DNA of 64,000 nt from Pyrocephalus nanus (taxonomy: Eukaryota > Chordata > Aves > Passeriformes > Tyrannidae). The stretch spans positions 78,189,724 through 78,253,723 of the forward strand of contig CM076259.1 in NCBI GenBank assembly GCA_038380795.1, written 5' to 3'. Positions 1-10,479 of this stretch are shown here, in pieces. The position numbers and the translations under genes are program-made. The stretch's first letter is position 1, and every line of letters begins with the position of its first letter. Below the pieces are notes generated by a model. That model made no database searches and was not told the DNA's origin. It was given only the letters and a program-made list of their open reading frames with translations.

Positions 1-1304
1 AGGTAGGAGCTCAGGCCCAAGGTAGCATGTTCACCACAGGAGCACTTTAACACTGCTGGCCAGCAAAAATGAGTGCCTGTCAGAAGGAGGCAGAGAAATC
101 TCAGCAACAGTGGTGCCGCCAGTTATTTATTTCCCGTTCTTGCACAATGAGCTGAGGAGGACACCCCTTGGTGTTCAAAACACCAAGAGGAAGGCACAAC
201 ATGCTTTGGCTGTTATGATGCTCATTTCTTTCTTGAAAATCAAAGTAAATGAGTGTAAAGAGGACACTGACATGCAATAGCTTCAGGCAGCAGCAGCACA
301 GGGCTTTTTTCTACTCAGATTCCAATAAAAAATTATTTATTTTTATCAGCATGGCTTATTAATAGTTCTACAGTATTCCTGTTCTATTCTGCTTTTTTCT
401 TTTCTCATTCAAAAATACTTGCTTTAGTCACTAATCATACCATTAAGAGATCATTAAAGAATTTGAAAATGACTGTAGAACAATGACCAGCACATATTCT
501 TTTCCAAAATATCTGGTTTGCTCTTTCACAGCAACCTTATGCTTTCAACATTTCAGAAGATACAAGACCAACATTATAAAAAAGGTGTTTGAAGTACAAC
601 AGTTGCAAAAAACAGTGTACATTAAATGTATATTGCAGCACTGTGGCTGGTGGGATGCTTTACTGAAATAAGAGAAGGAAAACTGGTAGGCAGTTACCTT
701 TTTTTATTTTAGATATCTTGCCTAATGCATTATAGTTGCTAAATTATTTTCAACAGCACAGTCTGTGAGTAATTCAACCTTTGAAATTTGTTTTCTATCT
801 GACAAGATGCAGGATCGCTCTCTCGGATTAATTTCTGTGGGTAGTTATCTCACATTCAGCTGTAACACTTGTGCAGGTGAGTTTTTGCAAGGAGACACAA
901 AACCCAGTAGCACCCACAGAAGTATCATAACACTGATGACCAGCCCCCCATGAGCCCAGTGACCCTTTTCTGCACGTATTCTTCTTGTATGTGTGGCTCC
1001 AGGGGTCTTAGCCCCAACCATACTGTTGCTGTAAGACTCACATCCTCACAACCACCTGCTGCTTAACTCTTGAGGATGTCAGTGGGAGTTAGGCTCATAA
1101 ATACTTTCTGAGCATCCTGGAAAATGTTACATTGGCTTGATCCAATTAAGGGAAAACACAGCATCTTTAAAAAGGCTTCCAATTTTAAAAGGGCAAGGCA
1201 GATGAACAGTATTTTTCTCAGAATACAGAAAGGAAAAGACAGTAATGAGATTTAATGAGTGTCTCTGTGGTTCCATGATAATTTACAAGTCAAAGGGGCA
1301 TACA
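1..1304. other. non-coding unique sequence
   Basis: This AT-rich stretch has no frame longer than about 60 codons and no repeat family I recognise. One exon-like segment at 757-876 (AG before it, GTGAGT after it, open in one frame) is treated as a finding rather than as a gene. Confidence 0.6.
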
Positions 1305-1436
1305 TTATTTGGACAATGCTCTCAGGCACGTGGTGTTACTCTTGGGGCTGTCCTGAGCAGGGCCAGGAGTTGGACTTTGACGATCCTTGTGGGTCCCTAT
1401 CCAGTATAAGGATATTCTATGATTCTGTGATTCACA
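1305..1436 (+). mobile_element. CR1 LINE 3' end fragment
   Basis: The stretch has the order of landmarks of an avian CR1 3' tail: a segment beginning TTGGACAATGCTCTCAGG, then GGGCCAGGAGTTGGACT, GATCCTTGTGGGTCCCT, and the terminal ATTCTATGATTCTGTGATTC. CR1 copies are usually cut short at the 5' end and lack a poly(A) tail, and this roughly 130-bp copy fits that. It contains no intact coding sequence. The terminal tail lies on the right, so the element is in plus orientation. Confidence 0.85.
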
Positions 1437-3130
1437 TTTCGGGGGCTCTTCCCCTCTCTGGCTGTACCCCTGTTCACATCCTCTCCAGGCTGGCATGGGG
1501 AGTCCTAGAGTGACAACAGCCAAGAGGGTCTGCCAGGTGCCACACATCTCTTTTATTTTTTGCCCACTGCAGGCCATCCTTATCAGCAAAATGGGGAAGG
1601 AGAGCATTTTGTACACCTGGGAGTCTTGGAGCTGGAAAGGGAAAAGACAAGAGAAGTGTCAGAAAGGAAATGCCCTGTTCCTACAGAGGTAGGAGAGGGA
1701 CAGGAGACAAAGGAGGAGAGGTTGAAGGGAAGGAGGCATTAGTGATAGGAGGGAGAAGAAATAGTCTGTGCCACACAGAGTTCACTGGACCTGTGCTGAG
1801 CAAGGTTAACCCTGTCATGCTGCTGGTGATAACAAGAAATAGTTTTTTGTTATCATGGTATGTCAGATTCAAGTGGTATCACCCATGACTTGCACGCAAG
1901 ATTACAGAAGGAAGGGAAGATGAGTGCAGGTCACATTCATGGTTCAGCACAGCTCTTCAAAACAGCGTATTTCATTTTTGCTAGGAGGGGAAACTCACAC
2001 TTTGCTGACACCATTTCCCAGTAAAGGGATTCTAAGCTAGACCGGAAAATTTGTACACAACCCTCTGACAAACAAAACCAAATCATGTGTCAAAGAAAGA
2101 ACAAAGTTAATCAGCAGAACTCAGTGATCCTAGGAAATAAAGAAGCTCTTCCATGAAGACTGGAACTTGACCAACATGGATGCGAACCTGGGTTTTCCGA
2201 GGAGTGGGGGCACTGGTTTGGGGTGTTGCTTCATTATCTTTCTCCTGTTTTATAAAAGCAGTAGAATCCGAGTGTCTTGGGGACGTCTCTCACGTGGCCA
2301 GACTTGGTCCAAAGTGGGCAATGTGTTCAGCTGTTATGGGAGGGTGGGGATGGGAAATGACAGGACAGACAAGGTGGCATGATCCGAGCTCCTGTCTTGA
2401 GGAAACCTGGTTGAAATATCGACAGTATTGAAGGAGCTTGCTGGGACTATGTTTTGTGGCCTCCTGCACATTCAAGCACAGCAAGGAAAATAATATTCTC
2501 AGTCCAGTTTTGGACTGATGGAAAAAAAAATCAGAATCCCTGTTTCATTTTCAGGACCCTCTTCTTCTCAAGTTCATTTCCTTCCTGACCCCTATGCTGC
2601 TACTTCATATGTTACCCTTGGTCTCAGCTCTTTATCCGCTGCAAGAACCAACTGCTCCCACTCAAGGCAGTAATTCCCACACTGAGAGGTGCGGAGCTGC
2701 AGCATCCCAGCCAGAACTGACCCCTGAAGCTGAGGGCATCTGTGCCAAAGGCCTCTGCTGCAGCCACAGGGCTGACCCACCACTAAGGGTCAGCCAGCAT
2801 TACCCCAAGCATGTGCTGGCTCCAGCAGCCTCACCACAATCACAGCCATAGGCGTAAGTTTTGCTGCTCCAGGATGCATATCCCAGGGGGCCAGCAGGCA
2901 CTGCCTGGGCACAGCTGACACCCCCTCACAACTTCTGTCCCTGACAGATCCCAGAAGATAAAAGGCTAGCTTTTCCAATAGCTGGATGGCTGTGGAGGCA
3001 ACCAGGGATTGTTGGTAATAACAGACAAGGATTGTCGGTAGTAACACTCTGTCAAAGAACATACCCCCACCAAGTACAGGGGGCACCTCCAGGACCCAGG
3101 ACATTCCATCACTGGAACAAGGACTGGGGA
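1437..3130. other. non-coding unique sequence
   Basis: No gene is recognised. Frames of 60-104 codons on both strands overlap each other, have no family signature and look like chance. Around 2.6-2.9 kb the sequence is richer in GC but CpG-poor. Confidence 0.6.
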
Positions 3131-3270
3131 TTTCCTTCCTTCCTCTCTTTCTTTTTCCTTCTGTTTTCCTATCTTTCTTTCCTTTCTTTTTATTTTCCTT
3201 CCTCTCTTTCCTTATTTCTTTCCTTCTCTCTCCCTTTTTAATTCATGCCTTTCTTTCTCTCTTCCCTTTC
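3131..3270. repeat. pyrimidine-rich simple repeat (CTTT/CCTT)n
   Basis: About 140 bp on the plus strand is almost entirely C and T, with degenerate CTTT, CCTTC and CTCTC units. It ends roughly 120 bp before the CpG island promoter. A long polypyrimidine/polypurine tract of this kind can adopt non-B (triplex) DNA, but here it is annotated only as low-complexity sequence. Confidence 0.9.
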
Positions 3271-3691
3271 ACCCTACCCCGTTATCCAAAGCCCACCGAC
3301 GTCTGCTTAGACAGCAGCTCAGCGACTAGCGCATCAATTTCCATTCCAAGTGTGTAATTTACTAATAAAACTTCGCGATTTTTTATTTTTTGGCGGACCC
3401 TCTGACTTGTGTCGTTCCTTTCGACCACGAGCATTTACGGATCCCGGGCGCTCCCTTCCCCTTTAAAGGCGCTCTGTCACAGGCAGCTGCGGCTGACGGA
3501 ACCCCTCCCACCCCTCCGGCCCATGGGCTGGCTGCCCTGGAGCAGCGGGAAGGGGCGGGAGCCCTCTCGGCATCCCCGGCCCCGCCCCCGAGATGACGCA
3601 ACGATCGGGCACGTGGGGAAAGGGGCGTGGCTACAAGACCGCCCCCCACTGCAGCCAATGGGAGCCAGGGGGCGTGGCCTCGGCGGCGGCG

Positions 3692-3750
3692 ATGGCGGCG
3701 GCGTGGCGGGCTCTCGGCCGGGCCGGGCCGCGCGCGGGGAGGCGGAGACT
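3692..3750 (+). CDS. first coding exon of an unidentified gene (partial)
   Basis: The ATG at 3692 lies in a good context (GGCGGCG before it, G at +4). It opens 19 full codons plus two bases, followed by a consensus donor GTGAGT at 3751. Without splicing, the frame meets TGA immediately after the donor (CTG TGA), which supports real splicing here. The peptide begins MAAAWRALGRAG and ends RRR. It has six Arg, many Ala and no acidic residue, which suits the start of a mitochondrial targeting presequence, although 20 residues cannot prove it. The intron phase is 2. The rest of the gene was not found with confidence. Acceptors at 3821-3822 and 24087-24088 are phase-compatible. The gene is not recognised and no function is assigned. 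Confidence 0.6.
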
Positions 3751-3868
3751 GTGAGTGACGCGGGAGCGCGCGCGGGGGGCGGGGCCAGCGGACCCCCGGA
3801 CCGCCTCTCCCACCCCTCGCAGGGATGTGGCGCTCGGGGGTCTACCCCGACACCCCCCCCTAAGCCGA

Positions 3869-3895
3869 GGGGCCCGGGGCGGGGGGGCAGCAGGG
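3869..3895 (+). other. potential G-quadruplex
   Basis: Four G-runs on the plus strand (GGGG, GGGG, GGGGGGG and GGG) are separated by loops of 3, 1 and 5 bases. This satisfies the usual intramolecular quadruplex pattern and lies about 120 bp inside the putative first intron, still in the CpG island. Confidence 0.55.
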
Positions 3896-4021
3896 CCCGG
3901 CGGCGCCTCCCCAAGGACTAGGGGGGCGGCGGACACCCCCTGCAGCCGGAGCGCCGAGGGTTCTGGCGGAGGAGTTGACGCTCGGGCACGAGGAACGTGG
4001 GAATGGAAATCGCCTTCCTGG

Positions 4022-4108
4022 TGTGGTGGACAGTGTCCCTGCCCACGGCAGGGGGGTTGGGCGAGATGATCTTTAAGGTCACTTCAAACCCAAACCACAC
4101 TGTGGTTC
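4022..4108 (+). mobile_element. CR1 LINE 3' end fragment
   Basis: The stretch carries the CR1 3' landmarks CCCACGGCAGGGGGGTTGG, GATGATCTTTAAGGTC, and a degenerate CAAACCCAAACCACACTGTGG tail region. It is about 87 bp, in plus orientation, truncated at the 5' end and without a preserved octamer tail. It lies only about 270 bp downstream of the first-exon donor, at the edge of the CpG island. Confidence 0.85.
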
Positions 4109-7100
4109 ATCCGGCTACACAAAATCCCCCGTGCCTGGTTGTCCGCTTTAGTGCAGCTCCTCCATGGGAAGTGACCTGGGTCTTTCCCATTCCTGCACCC
4201 AGCCTTGGAATCTAGTGGGCTCCACATGGCCGCTGTGCTCCCTTTCCCGCAGGGGAAAGCGAGATACAAGACGGGCTGGATCCACACCGTTGGCTTTACC
4301 CTTCCTAAAGAGCATCCTGTGTTGTCTCTGCCATCGATGTCCCGCTCTAGACGGAGCTGAGGATGAGTCCTGGTGTGGGCAGAAGCGGGGCTGTCAGAAG
4401 CCCCCTCAGCATCCCTCATCCTGGCCTTTGGGAGACCCTTGTGAGTCCGGAGGGGTGCTGAGGGTTTTGTAGGCAACACATGTCTGCTTCTCAAGGGACC
4501 AAAATCAGCAGGTGCTTTCCCACAGGTGGATGAATAGCTGTCAGGACTCGGAATTTGGGCAAGATGCTACAAGAACTGTACTGTAAATACTGGATCTCCA
4601 GTTTGCAAGGTTAGGCTCTGAGTGGCGTATGCTGTATAAGATGAAGGCTTTGCCACACTTTCCTCCTGGAGATCTGTATACTTTTGATGTCCACCTTTCT
4701 GCATGCAGGTGTGGACCTGCGTGTTCCCTGTAGACAGAGAATGACTTTTGCCAGAGTGAGCAATTGTTGGGTCTGTACTGATTTAAAGAAGGTTTTCAAC
4801 AGCACTTAGAGCACTTTTTTTTTTTTTTTTCTTTTTAGTACTGATATTAGGAAGGCAATCAAGTGAAGCTTTAAATTCTTGCAGTCTCTGCTGAGACCAT
4901 GATACTGTAAATATTTTATAGTTGAGTGACAAAAGCCTATGCAGTCTGTAATAACTGTAACGTAGATGTTACCAGGAACATGCAATATTGATGCTGGTGT
5001 TCTTGGGGAACCTCAGGGACAGTTGGAATGCATTGTGTTCTGCTAGAGACAGCGTGAAGAGCCCAGAAAATCCATGTCAGCCATTCCTGCCCACTATGTC
5101 CTGCATATTTCCCAGCATTCGTCCTTTAGCACACTGATCCGGCCAGTTTCTGAAGACAATGCATGAAAGTACATGTGTTTTTTTTCCTTTGTTTCCCGCT
5201 TTCCCCCCACATTAGTGCAGAATCATAAATGATATGCCTTGATATTTATGATCATGAGGAATTTTGAATATTTATACCGTGGGGAGGAGTCTACACAGTG
5301 TGAGGGCAATTGGGGGATTACATTTATATGTACATAGCACCTGTTCAGGGCTGGGAGAGGAGGCTGACTATGTGCCCATGGTGAGGCTGCTCTCTTCCAG
5401 CTGTGGTCAGAGGTGCCTGATGGTGTGTCATTCTTTGCCTGGTGGTACCAAGGAATCACAGTCTCCTTCCTTGACTTGCAGAAGAAGTGATGGCCTCCCT
5501 GTGTTGGGATTTGCCTGCTCCTTGCCATCAATGCTGTGGTGGAGCGCAAGAGGCCACTAGGCAGGTGGAGACCACAGAATTTTGGTCATTCAAGCAGCAG
5601 AGACCAGGGCAGGATGAGGCATGAGAGAAAATACAAGAACAACTTCAAATGTCATCAATAGATGAACATGTTGGTTGGATTTAATTAGCAGCTCCCTAAT
5701 CTTTAGCAAGACCTGGCAGGTGCCACTGTGTCCAGACCGTGGTGCCTGGGTTCCACAGTGCTCACTGCCATGCTGTTTGGCTAGGACTCTGATTATAGCA
5801 GGTACCTCCAACGTAGTGCAGCTGCCTTTCCAGCCACTGCCATCCTCTCTTCACTTGGATGTTGCTGCCCCTGTGAAATTGCTGGGCAGTGCTGCCCTGA
5901 AAATGTGGACCAAGTACTTATGTCATTATCAGGCAGGTGAAGCATATGGTACCCAGAGCTGGTTTTGATTATTTGCAATGTTCCAGTGCCTGTTGGGCTC
6001 TTGCTGCCTATGAAAGATTTTTGTCGTGTTGGAAAAAGTTAAAAACCCCTCCATCCAGCTGGATTTTAATAACAAATTCAGCTGTTTTTTTCTGTTGTTG
6101 TCAAGAGCTTCAAATGTGTTTTTAAAGACAATGTAAACATTAACTGTGAAAATTGCCTTGCTGACAGATCTTTGCGAAGGATTCTCTCTTTGCTTGGCAA
6201 TTATGCTGCAAGAGAAGAGCATTGCACATGTAAGCATGATCACCTTTGTGCCCTCACCGAGCCGAGGGCACTTCTGCTACACTCATGTACGAGAGAGGTT
6301 TTTACAGGTATTCATTTACCTGGCATATTCCAGGCAGATCCATATCCACATGCCTGTACTTAATCTATTCAAAACAGCATCCACATCTCAAGGGAATGCT
6401 ACAGAGTATGGAATATACAGTGTGGGCACATAGAGTGTGTTGTGCCAAAGGTGCAGATACCAGCATGCCTGCTAGGAACAAAGGAGCCTGGGAAGAGTAA
6501 TAACCCCGTGTCAGATCTTGTTCAGGGACTGTGCCCATGTCATTTAAAATTTCTGTCACTGGGAGTTTCTTCTCTCATCCCTGATTGCCATCTTCCCTCT
6601 CAGGAATCCACCGCTTCCCTTTCTTATGTTTCATGCTCCAAGTTTGTCTGCTTGGCAAATTAGTGAAGATGTTTTTCATGGATTGGACACTGGAGGGTGC
6701 TAATGCAATGGGAGCTGAAATTGTTCTAGCAAATTAAAGGGTACCCCTTTGTTAGTTGTGAAATACTTTTATAATTTGTTGAAACGTTGTAATGGAAAGA
6801 CATGAATTGTGGTCCTTACCTGATAGCTGATCCTACTTGGTGTGTGTAGAGCTATGACCAAGAATATCAATAAAGTGTTATGTCTCTGAGGGATTTCTTT
6901 CCTGAACCTCTATCCAAAAAAATCACTCATTTTATGTTCTACACTTTTTTAAGTGTGTCTTTTGAGATTATAGCCTCGGGGTGAAAATTATTTGAAAGTG
7001 TGACTTCCTAGTGATAAAAACACTTTATCTGGGAGAATTGTTGAGGTGTTTCTACAGAATCTGCTTTTCTACAAGGTCACTTTGGTTCACCTAAACTAAT

Positions 7101-8348
7101 ATTGTGAGGTGAGAACCTGATAGTAACTCACACTGGAAGGGAGAGGATACCCTGAACATTGCTGATCAAGTCCCTGGCGTTGTGATCCTCTCTCTGGAGA
7201 TAATTCTGATGGAGCCTCAGTTTACCTTTCAACCACCTTTCAATCATCAGGCCATGTGTGAGGGAGCGTGCAGGATGGGGCCTTTTGTCAGCCACTGCTG
7301 CTAGGGTGGCACGTTACAAAACTGAGCCCTAGCTCTGGTGTTTCAAATTTGCTCAAACATTTTTGGCAGGTTAACATTACACTGGGAGGACTTACAGCAA
7401 AGGAGGTATTACCTGTTTGCTCTGCTCCAGCTTTCTGCTGAACCAGGTCTCTGCTCTCCTCTGCCCTTGGCAGAGAGACATGGGGGCACATAACCTCCCC
7501 ATTGTGCACTCTGGCATCTCCATACTCGGCATTAAGGACTATGAAACTACTGCCTGAGCCAGTTTTCATCCTGGCAGCAGCAGAGGTATGATGATGTGTA
7601 ATTAATGCTAATGAGAAGCAGGGTGCAAAGCTGAGCATGTCCAGCTAATCACAACAGGCACCCCAACTAGTCTGCTTAAAGCTTACACTGTTCTGGACAG
7701 TCCTGCATGGTCTTGCCTTTGCAAACTCATTGCACAAATGAAAGCTGGCATTTGTAAAATATGGGAGCAAAACAGAATTGGCCACAAATGCATTTCGCTT
7801 AGAAGCCTTTCTTGTTCAATATGCGTGGGAAATGTGTTACTCTTCTGTCTTATTCCTTTTGCAAATGGATTGCACTGTCCTCTCCTGGAAAATGTTTTAA
7901 TCTTGCTGTATTATATTGGCTAGGTTTTGTTCTCTCCCAGGTGTTGCAGTTTGCTTACATATGGCTGCTTCAATTTTTATTTCTTTTAAAAATACACTTT
8001 TTTTTTTTCTGAACTCCTCCTTAAACTGAAGATGCTTAGGAGCATTGGAGAAAGAGCCTGTGGATGAGGAAACCAGAATCTCCTATTCTGATACCAGTGG
8101 AGACATGCTGTTCATCTTGCAAACAGAAGCATGGACAGTTTCACAGCAGAGTTGCTTGGGTGTTTATCAGAAGCAACACAAACATATCCAAACATTTCTT
8201 TTGCAAAAGAGTTTTAGTAGCTTACCAGAATAGAGTTATAAGGAAATGTGAGCAGAAAGGCTTTTAAAAGCCATTGTAAGACCTGGTGGTACAGAAGACA
8301 CACTGCTTAAGGGGAGATAGTGTATTCTAAACAAACAAAAAGAGATCT
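4109..8348. other. non-coding sequence, intronic or intergenic
   Basis: No gene is recognised. There is a run of 16 T at 4815-4830. Several frames of 60-136 codons occur, including 4084-4494 on the minus strand, but they overlap frames on the other strand and match no family I know. If the gene starting at 3692 uses a distant second exon, this is first-intron sequence. Confidence 0.55.
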
Positions 8349-8372
8349 GATTGTCTTTTTGTAAAGACAATC
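8349..8372. other. perfect hairpin, 10-bp stem
   Basis: GATTGTCTTT at 8349-8358 pairs exactly with AAAGACAATC at 8363-8372 around the four-base loop TTGT. The words ATCTGATTG and TCTGATTGT also recur as a direct repeat on either side. There is no U-run typical of a terminator, and none would be expected in this genome. Confidence 0.7.
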
Positions 8373-9379
8373 TGATTGTAAACATTTGTCTTGTTTACCA
8401 GCTTCTAAGAGAAGTCTACTTCTTCCATGACACCTCCACGCTTGTGAGCAGAGAGCCAGGGCACACACGCTGGTGTCATTTCAAGAATGGACAGGCTAGC
8501 TGTGACGCCAAGAGGATTTGAATTTGTGCATTGTATGTAGGTGGTGCCCTAATTTATCCTGGGAGACCTTTCTCTGGGAGAGAGGCTTAACAGACCTTCC
8601 ACTAAACCTGTGTGTGTGATTGCACTGAGTTTAAACACTGCCAACTGCAGGATGGCATCCTGAGGCCCAATGCCACGCCTGCTTGGTGGCCCTCCATGGG
8701 AAAGCAGGGTGCATGTTCCCTTAGTGGGTGCTTGGTGCCTTCCAGCATTGAGCCTTCACTCACTTGTGCAGTATTTCTTGGCTACTTATAAAGGCTGGGT
8801 ATGTGGGGTCCCTGGGGTTTTCATACCTTTTGGGGAGGAGGTTGGGCTGCTGTACTTGAAGTCTCTTTCCTTAAGAGCCATTCTAGCAGGTAGAAGCCCC
8901 TCGATGCTAAGAGCTTTGTAGGGTTTCTGCTGATGAACCCGTGTGTATCTCCTCCTGTCCTTTGCACCTCCTTATTTGGAAAGGGGAAATACTCAATTTG
9001 TGCTTATTTTGTCAGTCAGGCTGTGCATGGAGGTGTTTCTTCAGCCACTGCCTTTCTCACATTTTCGTCTCCTGCCCCACGAGGACAAGGAGCACGTCAG
9101 GTCTGCGGAACTTCGACTGCAAGTGGGTCTGGAGGTCAGCTGAGTGGTTGCTGAGCCCCTGGATGTGGAATAAATCCCATTCATATTTTTCCCTTGTTTT
9201 CTCATCGGACCTATATTTACTTCTCAAATCTCCCTGTGCCCTTTAAATCTTCCACCATCATTGGTGTAAATAGGATTTGCCTGTCCCTGTGAAACAGGCA
9301 TCACTGTGGCTGGCTGCCTTGCCTTCTCTAACTCATTGTGGGCCAGGGTCGTTCAATTGTCATGGGCTGAGTGGCCAAA

Positions 9380-9890
9380 TCCGCTTTCTTCTCTGCCTTT
9401 TTAATTAAAAATGGTTGGCATCGGGGGCTTTGCAGCAATGAAGGGGAAACGATGAAACTTTGAAGAATTCGAGGCATAAAGTTGATCTCTAAATTTTAAT
9501 GTACTCATTGCACTTAAACAGTTGATACATTTTATTATTGAGCATTCAGGTGACCTAATTTCCCTTAGTACTGTACTTTTAGCTTTATACATCTGCACCT
9601 AATTTGTAAAAAAGGACTTAATGAGAAACTTCAAACAGTTTAAATGTCAATTACAAAGAAAGCGAGGTTTTAAAGTTCCAGTAATCTGTCCATATTGGTC
9701 ATCGAAACATGATCCCAGGTGGACGTTAATTCAAGACAGATGGCATTCCAAAGGCACAATTACAAAGAGCTTATATATTTTCAACACTAACAAGCTGTCA
9801 CGCAATGTTGTAGCTACACTTCCAATACTGTATAAGCACAATTGCTGCTTTATCTGCTGTGGACTCGGTAATAAAGGGGTTTGATTCCCC
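9380..9890. promoter_or_regulatory. candidate conserved non-coding element
   Basis: About 500 bp is free of repeats and has no useful open frame. It contains dense AT-core homeodomain-like words (TTTTAATTAAAAA near 9400, CAATTAC, TTAATTC), a TCF/LEF-like CTTTGAA near 9460, and scattered retained CpGs outside any island. Composition of this kind is common in vertebrate developmental enhancers. Conservation itself cannot be seen from one sequence, so this is only a candidate. Confidence 0.3.
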
Positions 9891-10404
9891 ACTCTCAATA
9901 TTGTCAGTGGGATTTTGGAGGGGGGGTGAACTGGAGAGCAGGGTTAGTTAGTGTGAATATCTTGCATTTGCTCAGTCTGTTGGGTCGGAGGCTTATGTTT
10001 GTTTTTATGGTTTTTGTTAAGTTGGTGAAATGCTTTTCAAAGAAAGGAGGGGAAACATTGAATATGGGCATAACACGACTAGCTCATCACAGCTCTATTT
10101 CTACTTCCTGGATGTTTTCAGTTAAAAAGTCATCTGAAAGCCTTTGGAGTAATGCACATGTTACTTGGAAGACTGAAGTCCAGGGGATTAATAGTGGCTT
10201 GACTTGCAATGGTGTAAATGGGCAGCAGCTTGGCTGCAGCTAGGCAGGAGTACTACACACTGTAAAAGGCAGCTTGAATTATTTTCAGCTTCTGAAAGTA
10301 TTCCTAGGTCCAAAGGCACAGGTGGAGGAGCTGGACGACGCAAGTTCAAGGTAGGGCTTCAATTAGACTGAATAATCAACATGTGGTGTAGTTGATTTAG
10401 TTGA

Positions 10405-10479
10405 AGATATCCCTGGCCATGGCAGGGGGATTGGACTAGCTGGCTTTTAAAAGTCCCTTCCAATGCAAACTATTCTATG
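10405..10479 (+). mobile_element. CR1 LINE 3' end fragment
   Basis: A 75-bp CR1 tail reads ATCCCTGGCCATGGCAGGG, then GGATTGGACTAGCTGG, AAAAGTCCCTTCCAATGC and ACTATTCTATG. It is in plus orientation, truncated at the 5' end and missing the terminal octamer repeat. Confidence 0.85.

Larger units (their letters stand above)
3390..3970. promoter_or_regulatory. CpG island promoter
   Basis: This island of about 580 bp is the most CpG-rich part of the window. It holds GGGGCGGG at 3552-3559 and a C-rich GC box near 3580-3590. It also holds TGACGCAA at 3594-3601 (ATF/CREB-like), CACGTG at 3610-3615 (USF/MYC-type E-box), GGGGCGTGG at 3622-3630 (SP/KLF-like) and CCAAT at 3655-3659. The YY1-type ATGGCGGC core lies at 3692-3699 and overlaps the proposed start codon. 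YY1 sites at the start codon with a short 5' UTR are common in TATA-less housekeeping and mitochondrial genes. The motif order and downstream donor indicate plus-strand transcription. Divergent transcription to the left is possible, but no minus-strand exon was identified. Confidence 0.8.

Noticed and set aside
3409..3921. 170-codon plus frame and 145-codon minus frame in the CpG island
   Set aside because: GC-rich DNA has few stops. The frames lack domains and conflict with the better-supported ATG at 3692 and its donor.
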